DNA of 41,257 bases. Source: Actinoplanes utahensis (lineage in GTDB: Bacteria > Actinomycetota > Actinomycetes > Mycobacteriales > Micromonosporaceae). The position numbers were made by a program, and so were the translations under genes. Where the stretch lies: contig NZ_BOMZ01000053.1 in assembly GCF_016862455.1 (NCBI RefSeq), positions 1 through 41,257 on the forward strand, read 5' to 3'. Within the stretch, counting starts at the first letter, position 1. Every line of letters starts with the position of its first letter. The notes beneath the pieces were generated by a model, which searched no databases, had not been told where the DNA came from, and saw only the letters and a list, made by a program, of their open reading frames with translations. Below are positions 38,935-41,257 of this stretch, in pieces.

Positions 38935-38945
38935 GCAAATTTTGC
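38935..38945. promoter_or_regulatory. Small palindrome between XRE-cupin and MFS genes
   Basis: GCAAA-T-TTTGC is a 5-1-5 dyad, 17 bp before the XRE-cupin start and 58 bp before the MFS start; it also sits in the AT-richest part of the gap. Confidence 0.4.
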
Positions 38946-39003
38946 CAGGGATCGCCGGCCCACCGTTCACGCTGGGCCGATCCCCCGATGTCCTGGAGTA
39001 AGA

Positions 39004-40358
39004 ATGCGCCCCTCAATGGCCGGCCGCCTGGCCGTGCTGTTCCTGACCCAGATGATGCTGGTGGTCGACACCACCATCGTCAACGTCGCTCTTCCTAGCA
39101 TCGGCGCACAACTCGGCTTCTCCGCTGCCGGATGAGCTGGGTGGTGACGGTGTACGCCCTGTTCTTCGGCAGCCTCATCCTTCTCAGCGGCAGGATCGGA
39201 GCGTTGGTCGGCGCCCGCCGAGCCCTCCTGACCGGTGCTGGAGTCTTTGTCGTCGCGTCGCTAGCGGGTGGGCTCGCATCCTCGCCTGGAATGTTGATCG
39301 CCGCGCGGGCGTTCCAGGGTGCCGGTGCGGCACTGGCTGCGCCGAGTGTGCTGGTGTTGCTGACCGCCATCACCAAACCGGGTCCGCAGCGGGCACGGGC
39401 GATGGCCCTGTTCGTGCTGGCCACCGCATCCGGTGCTGCTGTGGGGCTGATCATCGGCGGCCTGCTCACCGGAGCTTTCGGCTGGCGGTCGGTGATGTTC
39501 GTCAACGTGCCGATCGGTGTCGCCATCATCGCGGGCGGAATGTTCTTCCTGCAGGAGCTTCCACGGCAGTCACAGAAGTTGGATGCCGGCGGAGCGTTCA
39601 CCTCGACCCTGGCGATGGCGGCGGCCGTCTACGGCTTCACCGTGATGGCAGACGAGGGCGTCACGCACCCTCCGGTCATGATCGCTCTCTCGGTTGCGGC
39701 CGTCAGTCTCGCAGCCCTGATCGCGGTCGAGCGCGGCAACCCGGCCGCGGTGATGCCGCTGTCCTTCTTCAGCTCACTGCGCACGGCCGGACCACTCTTG
39801 GCCATGCTTCTCATCCCGGCCGGGCAGGTCTGCTACCTGTACTTCACGACCTTGGTGACGCAGCAGCGGCTCGGTTATACGCCGTTGCAGACCGGCCTGG
39901 TACTGATGCCATACACCCTCGCCTTGATCCTGTCCAATCAGCTCACCCCGCTCCTGGTGACGCGACACGGCGAACGCTTGATCGGATCGGTCGGCATCGG
40001 GGGTCTGACGGCCGGTATCACCGGTATGGCATGGGCGGTGTACGACTCGACTGCCGTCACCGCCTTGATTCTGCCGTCGATCGTCCTTGGTATCTCTGCC
40101 GGCCTGACCTTCGCCCCGGTCACCGGCATGATCATGAGGCAGGCCCCGGACGGCAATAGCGCTGCGGCCGCAAGCCTGCTGCAGGGCCTGCAGCAACTCG
40201 GCGGCGCCATCGGCCTGTCCGTGGTCATCGGCGGTGGCCACAGCTACACCGGGGCCTTCCTCACCACTGCCCTCTTCCCGCTCATCGCCCTCGCGCTGTT
40301 CACCGGCGGCGCACTGCGGATCGATCCACTGACAGCAACCTCGAAGGGACAATCGTGA
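39004..40358 (+). CDS. DHA2-type MFS transporter with an apparent frameshift
   Basis: Two adjacent frames together make one drug-efflux permease. Residues 1-43 (39004-39135) hold helix 1 and the LVVDTTIVNVALPSIG motif, then stop at TGA 39133. The rest (39132-40358, 408 residues) begins SWVVTVYALFFGSLILLSGR, directly continuing the family pattern, and includes motif C (GGLLTGAFGWRSVMFVNVP). One missing base near 39131 would restore a single frame of ~450 residues with Leu between the parts. The ATGA overlap could also permit coupled translation of two pieces. GGAG precedes ATG 39004. Overlaps the next gene by GTGA. Confidence 0.85.
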
Positions 40359-41257
40359 AGATCTTCCTCACCGGCGCGGCCGGCTACATCGGTGGTGCCG
40401 TCGCCACCCGCCTGGTCGCCGACGGGCACGACGTTCGGGGCTTGATCCGTGATCCGGCCCACGAGCCACTGATCACCCAGGCCGGCGTCACCCCGGTACA
40501 CGGGGATCTCGACGACTTTGACCTGCTCGCCGCAGAGGCGAACCTCGCCGACGGCGTGGTCAACGCGGCTAACAGCGATCACCGCGGCGCGGTCGAGACG
40601 TTCTTGCAAGCCCTACCCGGCACGGGTAAGCCACTCGTGCACACCAGCGGATCCAGCCTCATCGCTGACGACGCGAAAGGCGAATACACCGCTCGGAAAG
40701 TCCACGACGACATCGAACAGGTCGTCGCCGGCTCCCATCCCATCCGGCAGGCCCGCTTCGCGATCGACACCATGCTGGTCGACGCAGCAGACGACGGGAT
40801 ACGAACCGTTGTCCTGTGCAACTCACTGATCTACGGCACCGGACGGGAACCCCGGCCGGACACCGTGCTCCTCCCTCCGTTGGTCAACCAGGCCCGTGCC
40901 AGCGGAGTCGTGCGCGTCGTCGGGCAAGGTCACAACCGCTGGTCGACCGTCCACATCAACGATGTGGCGGCGCTCTACTCCCGCGTCCTCTCCGATCAGA
41001 CCGCGTCCGGCTTCTACTTCGTCGAGGCCGGCGAGGCCTCGTTCGCCGAGATCGGGGCCGCGATCGCGGACCGCCTCGGTTTGGGGCCCGTCCAACCTTG
41101 GAGTCTCGCCGAGGCATCGCAGGAATGGGGCGCGGGGTTCGCCCGGTTCGCTCTTGGATCGAACAGCCGGATACGAGCAACCCGCGCCCGGCAACTCGGC
41201 TGGACCCCTGCACATACCTCCGTTGCTGCCTGGATCCGGGACGAGATGAGAGCCGAC
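40355..41257 (+). CDS. NAD(P)-dependent epimerase/dehydratase-like extended SDR (runs off window)
   Basis: A GTG at 40355, overlapping the MFS stop as GTGA, opens 301 codons to the window edge without a stop. The N-terminus VKIFLTGAAGYIGGAVATRL has the GxxGxxG nucleotide motif, followed by GDLDDFDLL and the Ser region HTSGSSLIADD. The C-terminal part has VHINDVAALYSRVL and ends near WIRDEMRAD, so only a few residues may be missing. It is co-transcribed with the MFS transporter under the XRE-cupin regulator, and is similar in kind to the protein at 35707. Confidence 0.9.
   Translation, partial: MKIFLTGAAGYIGGAVATRLVADGHDVRGLIRDPAHEPLITQAGVTPVHGDLDDFDLLAAEANLADGVVNAANSDHRGAVETFLQALPGTGKPLVHTSGSSLIADDAKGEYTARKVHDDIEQVVAGSHPIRQARFAIDTMLVDAADDGIRTVVLCNSLIYGTGREPRPDTVLLPPLVNQARASGVVRVVGQGHNRWSTVHINDVAALYSRVLSDQTASGFYFVEAGEASFAEIGAAIADRLGLGPVQPWSLAEASQEWGAGFARFALGSNSRIRATRARQLGWTPAHTSVAAWIRDEMRAD

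Overview
The window is high-GC actinobacterial DNA with strong third-codon-position GC. It uses many GTG starts and TAGNNT-like -10 boxes, several of them only 6-7 nt before a start codon (leaderless genes). The gene content (EccB, a cyclophilin/rhomboid/PH-domain neighbourhood, SoxR, a DmdR/IdeR-type iron box, LNP-type repeats in intergenic DNA) fits the Micromonosporaceae, most likely an Actinoplanes-like organism. The genus is an inference from style and synteny and not a database result.

Left part (1-25.8 kb), core-like. After a degenerate ~29.5-bp tandem repeat (1-230) comes a minus-strand operon (2856 to 232) of a sugar/alcohol-phosphate nucleotidyltransferase, a glycerol-1-phosphate-dehydrogenase-like enzyme and a CDP-alcohol phosphatidyltransferase, which could together build an unusual phosphodiester or lipid head group. 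Next are a PLP aminotransferase, a CorA Mg2+ channel, an orphan EccB, a small Lys-rich membrane protein, a cyclophilin, a zinc-finger rhomboid protease, a PH-domain protein and a PH-like hypothetical. A split transketolase (10752-9880 and 11414-10749) diverges from soxR with a palindrome between them. A tRNA-Ser(UGA), a quinone oxidoreductase, a DUF4352-like protein, an NlpC/P60 hydrolase with a probable CTG start, a PEBP protein, a methyltransferase and a GT-C-like polytopic protein follow. Then come an iron-regulated FhuF-like [2Fe-2S] protein, a striking XRE-HTH/peptide deformylase fusion, a flavohemoglobin, a CPBP protease and a long Ala/Pro-rich EcsC-like protein.

Right part (25.8-41.3 kb), accessory-like. 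It begins directly after tRNA-Ser(GCU) and tRNA-Arg(ACG) and a strong terminator. It holds gene relics (an unidentified coding fragment, the tail of an amidohydrolase, a frameshifted IS1182-type transposase) and a series of self-contained modules, each a regulator divergent from an enzyme or transporter with a palindrome between: HxlR/enoyl-CoA hydratase, TetR/epimerase, MarR/epoxide-hydrolase-like and XRE-cupin/MFS-epimerase. Further members are an SDR, two secreted hydrolases (one with EF-hands) and a CPBP-histidine kinase-response regulator operon. The pattern suggests a tRNA-adjacent region that collects small stress or detoxification modules.

The best candidate for something undescribed is the HTH/deformylase fusion at 20240-21772. 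Its leader contains a 10-bp inverted repeat that would bury its ribosome-binding site and an AATGATT-centred palindrome, and it stands next to an iron-box gene. Next in interest are the nucleotidyltransferase/G1PDH/CDP-alcohol cassette and the direct pairing of SoxR with a split transketolase.
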